NCBI GenBank assembly: GCA_018260475.1
Contig: JAGLBA010000005.1
Span: forward strand, 62,001-126,000
From: Chryseobacterium sp.
GTDB taxonomy: Bacteria > Bacteroidota > Bacteroidia > Flavobacteriales > Weeksellaceae
Direction of reading: 5' to 3'
Length of the DNA: 64,000 nucleotides
Notes under the pieces: generated by a model
What the model was told of the DNA's origin: nothing
What the model saw: only the letters and a program-made list of their open reading frames with translations
Databases searched by the model: none
Shown here: positions 49,831 through 59,707 of the stretch, piece after piece
How positions within the stretch are numbered: the first letter of the stretch is position 1
Layout of the letters: the number at the start of each line of letters is the position of its first letter
Position numbers and translations under genes: made by a program

Positions 49831-52800
49831 TTACCTTTTAAAAGCTGGGATATTTTGATTAACCGTATCTGTTTTTCTTTCAGCAGCAAAAACTGTCTGA
49901 TTTTCCTGCTTTCTTTCATTAACATAATCTATTGCTGAAACTTTCATCAGCCGAATTTCATTATCCTTTTTATAGCGGTTTACCAATGCCATTTGTAGTT
50001 CGGGCAATTTTTCAAGTTTATGTTGAAACTCGGCAATTTTTGCGTCCGTCAGCTTATTCTGCTCAACGATTTCGGCAACATTTACACCTTTTGTAGCGAG
50101 GTATTCTATCGTTTCCTGAAGTTCCTGTTTGGCTCGGACGACATTCGCCCGATAATTTATGAGGTGCCTCCCCCAGGTACTGTCCTCGCCGGCGTCCTTT
50201 GCCCATTGCTGCACGCGGGCGAAACTCTCCTCGGCGGCGCGCACTTTTTCCTGGACTTTGGTGTAGTCCTCATATTTTCGCAAGACAAACGACTGGTCCG
50301 CGATGTACCGGTCTTTCTCGTTCTGTAGTTTTTTCTTCAGCAGTTCGGTTTCGATATTGGCGCGGGTTTCCGGGTTGGTGATGATGGCGGTCTTCAGTTC
50401 CTGGGTATTTACATCCGAGACATCCACCACATTTGCCCCTTTTTTCATCGCTTCGAGATACCTAGCCTGTTTTGCCTGTAATTTTTGAAGCATAAAGACA
50501 TCGATGCTGTCGTTGGTCAGCATATAATTGATGCGGACATTTTCAAACCTGTTGCCCTGCCTCCAGGCACGGCCTTCCACCTGCCGCAAAGAAGTAAAAT
50601 TATATGGCAGTGAAAGCAGATACATATCCGAAGTGCGCTCCTGCAGGTTCATTCCCTCCTGAATGGCCTCGCTCCCGATAACCACCTTTATTTTCCCAGA
50701 ATTAAAATCATTCTGGGTATCAATCCGCTGGTTTTTGGATGTCGCGCCCGTGATGATCCCGACCTCGGCTGGCTTAAAACCCACCTCGTTCACTAAATAA
50801 TCTTTCAGTTTCGGGAATTCTGCCACGGCTAATTCGGAATAGATAATCTGCCCTGCTTCGGGAATATCCCTTTTGTTTTGGGCGATGAGGTCCATCGTCA
50901 GTTTCAGTTTCGGCGAATTTTCAATAAATTCCTTTACTGTCGGCTCGCCACGATCATAATTGACGGATAAGTACGGCGAGATGGCGATCAGCCTCGCATT
51001 CAGGATATGGGTCAGGACGGCGCCCGGTTCATTTTCCGAGAACGAATCGTTCAGGATTTCATATTGTTTCCGGGTCAGGTCATTCTGCTCAATTTTGTAT
51101 TCCTTATTGATTCGGTTCGGCCTTACCAGTTCCGGATTGTCTTCTTCGCCTTTTAAGTCGATAAATTCCGACAGCAGCTGCTGGAAAAGGGAATTATTTT
51201 TAAACCTCCTCACATTTGATTTGAATTTCACATCTCCGGTTGCGCCGATTTCCATCTCGTTGTCGGCTTCCATAAAGGTTTCAAAAAAATTATTGACATT
51301 GAAATACCCCGATTCCTCGAGCCTTCTGTTGGCAATGAGGGATAAGATGGAATAATACTCCAAAGGTTTGTTGGTAAAGGGCGTGGCGGAAAGAAGCGTT
51401 ACATTTCTGCCATCGTTCATCTTCTGGATATACTGGCAGGCCATCCACGCATTGATGCCGAGACCGGAAGTCCGCTGGTTCTGGCTTCTGAATTCAGAGG
51501 AGAAGCGGCGGTCTTCAATGCGAACTTTCCCCACGATGTGGTTCGCGTTGTGCACCTCGTCGAAGGTGATGTGGTCGAATCCAAAGTCCTCCCAGTCGTA
51601 AATTTTTCCCCGTCGCATCTTTCCCTCGATTTCCTTCTCCTTTTGGATATCGATCTGGATGTCCCGTTCGCTGTTTTTTACGGCTCTCAGTTCATTTTCA
51701 GAGATGTACGAAAACTTTGAGGCGAGGTTTTCCGTAATCGGTCTAGAAAATCCGATGTTGTTAAACCCTTCATAAGTCACCAGCGTAATTTCGCCGTCCT
51801 TGTTGTCAAATTTAGATAGGTCGTAGTCCTTTCCCAGATTGCCGAGGATGTTCACCTTGGCGTTCGGAACAGTCTCAAAGATAGTTTCTACCCACTGTTT
51901 CAGGATATTCGCGTTCGGAACCACAATCAGAGGTCTTTTCGCATTACCACGGTGTATCGCCTCGTGCATAGAGATGATTCCAGAAAGCGTCTTGCCAAAA
52001 CCCACCTCGTGTGCGAGAAGTCCCACGCCTTTAGTCGTCAGCCTTCCGACACCGGCTCTCTGGACCTCGGTCAATGCGAGCGGTGAACCCTTGAAATTTT
52101 TGTTGATTTTCGAAAACAATGGATACTGCGAATAATCCGGAACATGGATGTTGTTGAACTTCCGGTTAAAATCTGAGACAAAGCGGTTGCGGTCGGCGTC
52201 TGTCAGTTCCTCGCGGATGTATTTCTGAAACAGGTCATTCGCGGCTTCCTTCCTGCGCTCGCGGATCAGGCCGTTCCGTTCCTTGTCGCTGCCCGTTACA
52301 TTTTCATTATCTACAAAACTTCTCACTTCCCAGGAAGACGAGCCGGCGAATGCAGAGCCCGGCAAACCGCTTACGAAAGTTTTGAAGGTATCGGCGATGG
52401 AGGCATTCTCCGCTATAACTTCTGTTTTCCTGGTATTGGGATTCCACCGCTCGCGTTCGACGACGCCCATAGAAAACTTATGCACGAACTCGTGGTTCGG
52501 GCTGATGATGATTTCGTCCAGAGATTTAGGTGCGGGCAAGACGCTTTGCAGCAGGGCTTTCTGCTTTTCGTATTGCTTTTCTGTTCCGCCGACGGCGTTT
52601 TTATCCAAAAAATCCCGCTCAAGCTGTTCCAGTTTTTCGTAGATGTTTCCTTCTGCATAATAAAAGTCGTGAACCCACCTTCCTGCATAATAATTGGCAA
52701 ACTCGTAGTGCCGGCCGTGGTTATTCAGCCTGCCGTCATAGGTAGTATCGCGAAATGCCGCCAACTGTTCCTGGGAAACACCGGAGGAACTTTGCAGTGC

Positions 52801-55422
52801 GGTATCCACAACTTCATCTGCCTTGGCAAACTGATATTTCAGGACGCCTTTCTTTATCTCAGGCTTTGTCTGCAGCAAATATTCGGAATTCCTGTCTTTC
52901 CGGGCTGCGATAAGCATATCAGCCTTTTTTAGAATTTCTTTGAGCTTGGCTTTTTCAAATTTTTCAGGCTGTTCGGTAAGTTGGGACTTCAGCCTTTCGT
53001 AATGCGCGATCTCGTTGGTAATGATTGCCGACTTAAATTTTATCAGTTGGAGTAACGCCAGCGCTTCCTCGGTTTTTAGTTTCGCCTCCTCGATTAGTTT
53101 CAGATTATCAGGGCCGACGGCATTTTTTTCTTCAGCAGTAATCTTTCTGATTGAAAGAATTTGTGTAGAATCAGGTTCATTCTGAATGCTAATATCCTCG
53201 TAGAAATCTTCAAACAGGTTCCCGATTCGGGTCTGCTTTTTTTGATTCTGCAACTGGTGCAGAATTGCCACTGCCTCGTCCAGATTTCCCGAAACATACA
53301 GTTCCTGCGTTCCGAAGCGGTTGGTTTTTTCCTTGATACTCCCGAGTATATGGGCAGGATTCCGTTCGAAGTAATCGGATAGATTTCGGCTGATTTTTTC
53401 GGCGGACTTTTTTAAAATGATAATATCCGTGCCGACTTTGGTTCCGGCAAAAACTCCCTCGGGCAGTCGATAGGCGTGTAGCAATTCGGCATTTTGAATC
53501 TTCTTCTGGCGGTTAATCCAGCCGGAAGGTAAAACCATAGCCAGTACGCCGCCAGTTTTCAGGCTGTCAAGCGAACGCTTTACAAAATAGTCTTCGTACC
53601 GGGATATTTTCTGTTCCTCGCCGAGACCGCGGTAGATGCCACGGTGTTCGCCGTACGGCGGATTGCCGACAATCAGGTCATATTTTTCCCCAAAATCCTG
53701 CGTGTTTTTCTTTTCTCCATTTTCGGTGATGAATTCCGATTCAAAAGACCGCAGGTTTACAGTGGTTTCAGGATGCAGAATTTTGGCAATCTTAGCCGTT
53801 GTTTCGTTGATTTCAAAGGCGTTGACCTGAATATTATCCGAAAGCCCCTTTGCGGCGTGTATAAAGTTTCCGGTACCTGCGGACGGCTCGAGAACTTTAA
53901 GGTTTTGTTTGTCCGTAAAATAATCCCTGATCAGGCCGTGAACGGCCGAAACCACCCTTCTGTCGGTATAATATTCATCTAAAATGCCCCTGCCTTTCTT
54001 TTCGGTACCGCCGCTTTTATACTGCCGGGCGATATTTTTCAAATCATCCGAAACGGAGATGCCGTGTCGGATTTCTACCTCCTGTCTATCCGTGACGACG
54101 CAGGCTGCCGAAACAATTTCGGCAACTTCATCATTGGTGAGCTTTCGGTTCTTATATTGTGCGAGGAGTTTATTTAAAGGCTGGTATACTAATCCGGATA
54201 ACCGTCCGTCCAGCGCATTTTCTTCGCCAGAATTTTCTGAATTATCGCTGAGTTGTGCTCCAGATGCGGGTGTACCCATTCCGGCTCGCTGTCCGTTATC
54301 GTTCCGTGCTGCATTTGCAAGTCCATTTCCAGCATGGCCGCCGCGTGCATCATGTCCTGCTCCGTTATTACTGTCCTGGCGGGACTGGCTGCTTTTGACA
54401 ACCGTTCCAGATTCGCCTCCAGTGTCTGGCTGTCGTGGTTTGAGAGTTTCGGAAATTCTGCCGGATTGAATTGAAGTGTTGCCATTTTGAACAGGATTTT
54501 GAGTTGGCAAATTAAGATTTTTCTTTTGATTTTGACCTTTTTTAACCAGATAATCGTTCAGGTCACCGATATCGGAATCTGTTATCCCGTAAAGTGGGCG
54601 TATGTCGCAAATATCTTTTCCGGCGAGCTTACTCATTATTTTTTCTGTCGCCTCGCTTCCGGCACGGTCGCCATCCAGACAGAGAAAAATCTTACCGTCG
54701 TAATCTCTGTGTCGTTCCAAAAACTTTTCCGCATTGACGATCGAGTTGAGTGCGACCAGCGTTCTTGAATTTTTCACGCCGTTATCCCTTTGAAGCTGGA
54801 GGAAGGACAGCATGTCCGTAAGGCCTTCAAAAACTACAGTTTCCGGCTTGCTGCCATTAATAATGGTCAGGTCGCTGTTGCCGATCTTGGTTTTAAAAAT
54901 CGGATTTCTGACATCGAATCCGCCTGACTGGTTTTCGATGCCGATGCCAAAATAGGATTTCCCGCCTGCTTCAAAGTGTACCTGCTGGGTATTTTCGGTC
55001 AGAATTTCCTTTGAAATTCCGCGCGATTCAAAATAGCCGATAAGAGCCTCGCTGGAAGGTGTCGTCAGATTGCGTACCCGCGGTGGCGGATGATGGACTG
55101 TTTTCTGTGTATTTGCAGATGCAAAGACCTCGTCGGCAATGATATTTCCTGAATATTGAGTAAGGTAGTCCATGGCCTCCTTCCAGTTTTTCTTTTCAAA
55201 ATGCATGACGGCTTTGATGAGTTCCCCACCTTCCCCCGTCTTGAAGTCGTAATATTTCCGGTCATTCACCGCATATTTGCCGGTTTCTGTTCTGTAATAG
55301 TGTTCCTTGCCGCTTTGCCGTTCGTAACGCACAATATTCCTTGCCGCCAGACTGTTGAAATAATCCAGCAACGAGATACTTCCGGTGACGGCTTCCACCT
55401 GCTGTTGGGAATAATAGGCCAT
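49831..55422 (-). CDS. Giant Toprim / N6-methylase / SNF2-type helicase protein
   Basis: 1863 residues from the ATG at 55420-55422 (MAYYSQQQVE); 19 further codons upstream lie within the preceding gene. In order: a primase-like zinc-less head, a Toprim domain (about 195-290, VVFEGLTDML and FLCLDGDRAGSE), a variable linker, an adenine-specific methylase domain with NPPYGEH at about 585, a long middle region, a helicase core (HEVGFGKT at about 1140, DEVHNANH near 1293, GRAWRQGN near 1617) and a coiled-coil tail. Proteins of this kind are conserved in Bacteroidota conjugative elements and resemble the phage DarB-type anti-restriction methylase-helicases. They may protect the transferred DNA or prime its replication. 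Confidence 0.8.
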   Translation of the reverse strand: MAYYSQQQVEAVTGSISLLDYFNSLAARNIVRYERQSGKEHYYRTETGKYAVNDRKYYDFKTGEGGELIKAVMHFEKKNWKEAMDYLTQYSGNIIADEVFASANTQKTVHHPPPRVRNLTTPSSEALIGYFESRGISKEILTENTQQVHFEAGGKSYFGIGIENQSGGFDVRNPIFKTKIGNSDLTIINGSKPETVVFEGLTDMLSFLQLQRDNGVKNSRTLVALNSIVNAEKFLERHRDYDGKIFLCLDGDRAGSEATEKIMSKLAGKDICDIRPLYGITDSDIGDLNDYLVKKGQNQKKNLNLPTQNPVQNGNTSIQSGRISETLKPRQPDTGGESGTVVKSSQSRQDSNNGAGHDARGGHAGNGLANAARNDNGQRAGMGTPASGAQLSDNSENSGEENALDGRLSGLVYQPLNKLLAQYKNRKLTNDEVAEIVSAACVVTDRQEVEIRHGISVSDDLKNIARQYKSGGTEKKGRGILDEYYTDRRVVSAVHGLIRDYFTDKQNLKVLEPSAGTGNFIHAAKGLSDNIQVNAFEINETTAKIAKILHPETTVNLRSFESEFITENGEKKNTQDFGEKYDLIVGNPPYGEHRGIYRGLGEEQKISRYEDYFVKRSLDSLKTGGVLAMVLPSGWINRQKKIQNAELLHAYRLPEGVFAGTKVGTDIIILKKSAEKISRNLSDYFERNPAHILGSIKEKTNRFGTQELYVSGNLDEAVAILHQLQNQKKQTRIGNLFEDFYEDISIQNEPDSTQILSIRKITAEEKNAVGPDNLKLIEEAKLKTEEALALLQLIKFKSAIITNEIAHYERLKSQLTEQPEKFEKAKLKEILKKADMLIAARKDRNSEYLLQTKPEIKKGVLKYQFAKADEVVDTALQSSSGVSQEQLAAFRDTTYDGRLNNHGRHYEFANYYAGRWVHDFYYAEGNIYEKLEQLERDFLDKNAVGGTEKQYEKQKALLQSVLPAPKSLDEIIISPNHEFVHKFSMGVVERERWNPNTRKTEVIAENASIADTFKTFVSGLPGSAFAGSSSWEVRSFVDNENVTGSDKERNGLIRERRKEAANDLFQKYIREELTDADRNRFVSDFNRKFNNIHVPDYSQYPLFSKINKNFKGSPLALTEVQRAGVGRLTTKGVGLLAHEVGFGKTLSGIISMHEAIHRGNAKRPLIVVPNANILKQWVETIFETVPNAKVNILGNLGKDYDLSKFDNKDGEITLVTYEGFNNIGFSRPITENLASKFSYISENELRAVKNSERDIQIDIQKEKEIEGKMRRGKIYDWEDFGFDHITFDEVHNANHIVGKVRIEDRRFSSEFRSQNQRTSGLGINAWMACQYIQKMNDGRNVTLLSATPFTNKPLEYYSILSLIANRRLEESGYFNVNNFFETFMEADNEMEIGATGDVKFKSNVRRFKNNSLFQQLLSEFIDLKGEEDNPELVRPNRINKEYKIEQNDLTRKQYEILNDSFSENEPGAVLTHILNARLIAISPYLSVNYDRGEPTVKEFIENSPKLKLTMDLIAQNKRDIPEAGQIIYSELAVAEFPKLKDYLVNEVGFKPAEVGIITGATSKNQRIDTQNDFNSGKIKVVIGSEAIQEGMNLQERTSDMYLLSLPYNFTSLRQVEGRAWRQGNRFENVRINYMLTNDSIDVFMLQKLQAKQARYLEAMKKGANVVDVSDVNTQELKTAIITNPETRANIETELLKKKLQNEKDRYIADQSFVLRKYEDYTKVQEKVRAAEESFARVQQWAKDAGEDSTWGRHLINYRANVVRAKQELQETIEYLATKGVNVAEIVEQNKLTDAKIAEFQHKLEKLPELQMALVNRYKKDNEIRLMKVSAIDYVNERKQENQTVFAAERKTDTVNQNIPAFKR

Positions 55423-55423
55423 C

Positions 55424-56089
55424 TTACTTTCTGTTTTTAGCGAAGCGGTTGAACTCAAAGAATTTTGCAGCATCATCATCCCAATTCTTACGGGGTATTA
55501 ACTGCATGGAAACAAAGACATCTTTTTTACGGTTATAGGAATCGATGCGTTCTATGCGGCCGTTGTAATCTTCCTCTGCATGAGGATAGACGCGGTAAGG
55601 CATGATGGTGTCCGTCGGACAGATATAGAACCTGCTGTAGTTCCATGGAGAATTGATTTCAAAGCGTTTATATTTTTTTCCGAACAGCACGGTGTCGCTT
55701 AAATTTCTGCGGTTCCTGTAGTTCTGAATCCTGTCTGTGGAGAAAATGGCGCCGATAGTTTTTTTGTTCGCTGAGAATCCCCGTTTGTTTTGGATGATTT
55801 CCGATAGGAGCTGATCTTTCTCTGAATCAATACCAAAGCAGAGTGAATCCAGTATGAGGAAGCGTTGGCGTATGATGTCCGGCAGTGCCGGCTCCGGAAC
55901 AGTTTCCAGGATCGTGTCGTGTGAGAAGTTCAATCTTGAAACTAAAAATGTTTTCCTGTTTTCCAAATTCTCGGATGCGCCGATATAGACATTGGAAATG
56001 ATGTCGATACCGCCTTTGTCCGCTTTCACCTTCTCTTTGCAGGAAGTCAAAAGCACTAAACTGAGCAGGATTAAAAATTGGTTTTTCAT
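55424..56089 (-). CDS. ICE lipoprotein, unknown function
   Basis: 221 residues. The lipobox LLTSC at about residue 17 indicates a lipid anchor. The remainder has no family I recognise. It ends one base before the start of the giant helicase gene, so the two are translated in tandem. Lipoproteins at this point of the transfer region can serve in envelope assembly or exclusion, but nothing in the sequence shows it. Confidence 0.65.
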   Translation of the reverse strand: MKNQFLILLSLVLLTSCKEKVKADKGGIDIISNVYIGASENLENRKTFLVSRLNFSHDTILETVPEPALPDIIRQRFLILDSLCFGIDSEKDQLLSEIIQNKRGFSANKKTIGAIFSTDRIQNYRNRRNLSDTVLFGKKYKRFEINSPWNYSRFYICPTDTIMPYRVYPHAEEDYNGRIERIDSYNRKKDVFVSMQLIPRKNWDDDAAKFFEFNRFAKNRK

Positions 56090-56149
56090 AAAATATTGAT
56101 TTTAGATATGGGGATAATTTGAAAAATGTAATCACAAGACTTTATTATA

Positions 56150-56173
56150 AAGGCAGGAAAAAAATCCTGCCTT
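56150..56173 (-). terminator. Hairpin between the JAB-domain gene and the lipoprotein gene
   Basis: AAGGCAGGA (56150-56158) and TCCTGCCTT (56165-56173) form a perfect stem, 15 bp after the stop at 56188. The following tract on the minus strand is only partly T-rich, so it may be partial termination. Confidence 0.6.
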
Positions 56174-56187
56174 GCCCTTGATATCAA

Positions 56188-58170
56188 TTACAGACTTCGG
56201 GACATACTCTGCTGCTTCACCTGGGTTTTCTCCTGGTTTTCCTGCTCCATACCTTTGAGAGGCTTGTTCGTATTGATGCGGTTCATCTCGCTGTCGTACA
56301 GGTTCAGGTTCTTATATTGGGGATTCAGAACTGCTTTTCCCTCAACAATCTGGTTGTCCTGCGAAAATTTTACTTTCACGACATTGCCTTTTTCCAGCGA
56401 CTTAATCACATTGTCCCGGTATTCCGGCTTGTCGAAAACCAGTCCGGCTTTATCCACAATCTTCGCCGTATCAACACCGTAGTTCTCGTTATAGACTTCA
56501 AGTTTGTAGTTGCCGTAATCATTTTTTTCCTCGTTCAGTTTGAGTTTTACGAAAGCCGGCGACGGTTTCTCAGTTTCAGGATTTTTGAATTCGGTCTTAA
56601 CCGCTCTCCCCTCCAGCAGGTTCACGGCTTCTTTCGCGGTATAGGAATTTTCTTTGCCCACGCTGAAATTGTGGACATGCTTTTCGTTCTGTTCATTGGT
56701 AAGTTCGGCGCGATAGGAGTTCAGGAAGACCCCGCCCTGGTCAGATTTGTTGAATTTCAGAAAGAAGTCCATCCTGTTGCCGGGCAGCGTCCTGTCGGAG
56801 ACGGTTTTGATTTCAAATTGTTTTTCTTCTGAACCGAGGCCTTTTTCAAGGTCTTTGTGCAGTTGTTCGCCTTCGCCGAATCCGAGATATTTCATCTGGT
56901 CTTTTAGGAATTGTGCGGTGTCGAAAGATTTTGTGTCCATAATGTTTGTTTTAATGTTGTTGTATGAATTTGAAGGTTCCTGTAGGTTTAGGGGTGGATT
57001 TTGAAAAAATGATTTTGAGCTTTCAGTAGGTTCTTTGAATTTTGATCCGCTTTGGTAACTGTTTCCGGGTTCCGCAGACACTGAACCCGATTTAAATTTT
57101 GAAACCAGGTTGTCACGCACATCGATTTCAGATTTTTGGAAGACCGAATAATAATTCCTGCTTTCAAGCCGGATGGCATCCAGTGCTGTGAAGCCTATCA
57201 TATCCAGCCTCTTCTTATAATCCTGAAACATTTCCTCATTCACGTTGTTTCCGTACAGAATTACCGCCGTTCCGGCGTGAATGGTGAGAAGTTCCGTCAG
57301 TTTTTCAAACTGCCGCTGCTGTGGGAGAATGAATTTTCCTACAATTTCGTTGGCATTATTCAGAATCATCGCCTCGGTTTTATCCGAAAGCCCAAATTTC
57401 TGAGCTGAAATATATGCGGCGGTATCTTCGGGGCCCGTAATCCTGAAAGGCTGGTAGTTCGCCGCAAAAATCTGCTTGCTGAAACTGTAAGTGGCAATCT
57501 CTTCCTGTGGCTGTTCCTGTTTTTTCATGGACAGAATTCTGTCGGAATTATTTTCTGCCGTGAATACCAGATACTTTCCCGAGCGCAGGTTGATCACGAT
57601 CCCGTCTTCAATTTTAATGTCCGTACTTCTAAAGATATCGTTAAGCCTTTCCAGCATAAGCCGGTCATGCCTGCTTGAAACGAGTTGGCCGCTGGGATGG
57701 TTGTGGACTAATGTGATGCTTTCTGGCTGGAGTCTGAATGCGTTTCCGGTCAGAAGCCGCAGGTCGACCACCGTGGAAGTGATTCCGCCGGATGAGAGAT
57801 GCTGGACCAGGTAGCTGTCGTCTTTAAATTTGTACAGCGCGAAAGTGTGTTCCACCGCTTCGTCTTCGAGCGCACGGAATAGCCAGGCCACATCGTTAAC
57901 ATCCGAGACCCTGGTTCCCGCGCTGAAAGACAAGCCTTTGTTTTCGGAAAACTGCCTTTCGACTAACGCAAAATCATTGGAGTATCGGTCACCCGGGTTT
58001 TCCCGTAGTATGGAGGAACCTGCGTGAGGATCATCTCTGCCTGAGAATAATTTGTAGGGTAATGCTTCGCCCGTCGATGTCCGGAGATATTCCGTTGCCG
58101 GGTCCGCCTGAAAGCCAAAATTCGTGTTCGGTCCATATTTACTTTGGGAGTTAAATAAATTGGTTTGCAT
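56188..58170 (-). CDS. RadC/JAB-domain protein fused to a second ICE-specific domain
   Basis: 660 residues. Residues about 70-210 contain a JAB/RadC-type domain with the metal motif LVHNHPSGQLVSSRHD (HxHP...D). RadC-like proteins are common on conjugative elements, and their function is debated. A middle region (about 220-360) follows. From about residue 410 (MDTKSFDTAQFLKD) a different domain of about 250 residues begins, with repeats resembling DUF3945-type proteins (ending YKNLNLYDSEMN). The junction carries what looks like a former start region, so this is probably a fusion of two genes. It is encoded in the transfer operon, 11 bp after the upstream gene. Confidence 0.75.
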   Translation of the reverse strand: MQTNLFNSQSKYGPNTNFGFQADPATEYLRTSTGEALPYKLFSGRDDPHAGSSILRENPGDRYSNDFALVERQFSENKGLSFSAGTRVSDVNDVAWLFRALEDEAVEHTFALYKFKDDSYLVQHLSSGGITSTVVDLRLLTGNAFRLQPESITLVHNHPSGQLVSSRHDRLMLERLNDIFRSTDIKIEDGIVINLRSGKYLVFTAENNSDRILSMKKQEQPQEEIATYSFSKQIFAANYQPFRITGPEDTAAYISAQKFGLSDKTEAMILNNANEIVGKFILPQQRQFEKLTELLTIHAGTAVILYGNNVNEEMFQDYKKRLDMIGFTALDAIRLESRNYYSVFQKSEIDVRDNLVSKFKSGSVSAEPGNSYQSGSKFKEPTESSKSFFQNPPLNLQEPSNSYNNIKTNIMDTKSFDTAQFLKDQMKYLGFGEGEQLHKDLEKGLGSEEKQFEIKTVSDRTLPGNRMDFFLKFNKSDQGGVFLNSYRAELTNEQNEKHVHNFSVGKENSYTAKEAVNLLEGRAVKTEFKNPETEKPSPAFVKLKLNEEKNDYGNYKLEVYNENYGVDTAKIVDKAGLVFDKPEYRDNVIKSLEKGNVVKVKFSQDNQIVEGKAVLNPQYKNLNLYDSEMNRINTNKPLKGMEQENQEKTQVKQQSMSRSL

Positions 58171-58181
58171 AAATATTAATT

Positions 58182-58976
58182 TTATGGCAATGGCCTTATC
58201 ATATTAGACCAGCCGACGGCCTCACCGTAGGTATAGTAGCTCGTCGACATGGCGTTGAGTGAGGTTTTCGGGATCTGGATTGAAAAATTCTCGAGTAATG
58301 CAGGAAAAAACTGTGTGGAGTTTTCTGTGTGGAGGAGGACAATCTGGTGGGGAACTATACCAATATCGCTCATGGCGGACGCAACCTGAATAAAGGCGTC
58401 ACCATCTATCGGCGCCGATTTGGTTGTTCTGTAAATCTGGAAAAATATTTTTACGGCACCCTCCAGTTTTCTGAATTGGACATTCCCGTTAATGCCGCCA
58501 AAATTTTTCGAACCAATTTTATATGTTTTCCGGGCTGTAAGAAAGTTGTTGGTATTACCCGAGTAGTTTACAGGGACTGTCCAGGGCGTTATTTCGGTTA
58601 AAGGCTGTGTGCTTTCGGGGTCGAAGGTTATCAGTACAAAATATTCAGTAGGCGTATATTTGAGTTTTTGCCATTGGTTTCCGTCAAAAAAATAAAGCCC
58701 GGAGGAGTCCACGTTTAACACCTGGCTTAGACGGCTTGACGAGGGTGCGGTGGCATAAACCACGGTACTGGTCTGCGCGGATGTATAGGTCTTTTGCCCG
58801 AGTTGATCCCCTGTAAGGGTAGGAAACATGATCCCGTCCATTGCCGTCGTGTCACTGGCGTTGGCTACAACCTGAAATGTTGCCTGCGGATTGGTGGTAT
58901 TGATGCCTACACGGCCTTTCTGGGCGAATAAGGATGCGGCACCGCAAATCGCTGCTGCAATAAATAGATTTTTCAT
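58182..58976 (-). CDS. Secreted protein, unknown function, in the transfer operon
   Basis: 264 residues. A Sec signal (ending SLFAQ) is followed by KGRVGINTTNPQATFQV, an opening common to secreted Chryseobacterium surface proteins whose roles are not known. A beta-rich body follows with YFFDGNQWQKL. No sorting domain of the T9SS type is visible. It lies within the conjugation genes and is probably co-transcribed, so it may be a surface factor of the element or cargo. Confidence 0.65.
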   Translation of the reverse strand: MKNLFIAAAICGAASLFAQKGRVGINTTNPQATFQVVANASDTTAMDGIMFPTLTGDQLGQKTYTSAQTSTVVYATAPSSSRLSQVLNVDSSGLYFFDGNQWQKLKYTPTEYFVLITFDPESTQPLTEITPWTVPVNYSGNTNNFLTARKTYKIGSKNFGGINGNVQFRKLEGAVKIFFQIYRTTKSAPIDGDAFIQVASAMSDIGIVPHQIVLLHTENSTQFFPALLENFSIQIPKTSLNAMSTSYYTYGEAVGWSNMIRPLP

Positions 58977-59002
58977 ATTGGTGTTTATTTTAATTGTTTG
59001 AT

Positions 59003-59707
59003 TTATCTTCTGAACCCGCGGCGTTTTTCCTGTTCTTCTGCCATCTCCTTTTCCTCACGAGCGGCATTGGCGCCCTGGTAGAGGTCGGGGTCGTTCACAT
59101 CAAGGCGGATGGAAGACTGCCGCTGTTTGGCGGACTGTTGCGCTGTGGGTGCGATGCTGTTGACGGTATCAATCTCCCTGGATACGATATTCAGATTCTC
59201 CGTGATTTCTTTGGCGATTTCCGGAGAGCGGTCGATTTTTTCCTGAAGATATTCCCGCATTTTGAGGAGTTCCTCTTTATAGCGGTTGGTTTCGTATGGA
59301 TTGTTTTTCTCGAGAATTGCCTTGGTCAGGAGTTCCGTGTCTGCAAGAAGGTCGTATTCCGACAACTGTTTTAATTTTCCATCAAAGACGAACGCCTTTC
59401 TGGAGGTTTCCGCATTAGTGCCTTGAGCGGGATTCATATCTTTTTCGTCGACATACTGAGTCGATTTGGCTGCTTTTTCTCTGATAGATTCCTGGCTTTG
59501 CTCGAGCTCGTAGATTTTCACTTCCAGTCTGGAATTCTGGTCTGTGAGCCTGAAGGTAATCCTGTCGCGGTTATTGTCGGCAATCAGTAGTTTTCCCTGC
59601 ATAAACCCGGCGATGTCTTCGGCGCTTAGTTTTTTGATAAAAGTGTTGTCCGGCTGGATAAGGCCGTATTTTTTAAGGTCGTTAGTTGGTAAGGTCTTTT
59701 TTTCCAT
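59003..59707 (-). CDS. ICE-specific protein related to DUF3945
   Basis: 234 residues, no signal peptide, rich in Glu and Lys with predicted helices. The stretch FIKKLSAEDIAGFMQGKLLI and the following NNRDRITFRLT resemble a motif that recurs in DUF3945-type proteins of Bacteroidota mobile elements. It overlaps the peptidase gene upstream by 26 bp, so the two are coupled. No enzymatic motif is visible; a role in DNA processing or transfer is only suggested by context. Confidence 0.6.
   Translation of the reverse strand: MEKKTLPTNDLKKYGLIQPDNTFIKKLSAEDIAGFMQGKLLIADNNRDRITFRLTDQNSRLEVKIYELEQSQESIREKAAKSTQYVDEKDMNPAQGTNAETSRKAFVFDGKLKQLSEYDLLADTELLTKAILEKNNPYETNRYKEELLKMREYLQEKIDRSPEIAKEITENLNIVSREIDTVNSIAPTAQQSAKQRQSSIRLDVNDPDLYQGANAAREEKEMAEEQEKRRGFRR

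Noticed and set aside
53636..54485. Open frames antisense to the giant helicase gene
   Set aside because: Inside a confident coding region with conserved motifs on the minus strand; no independent support.
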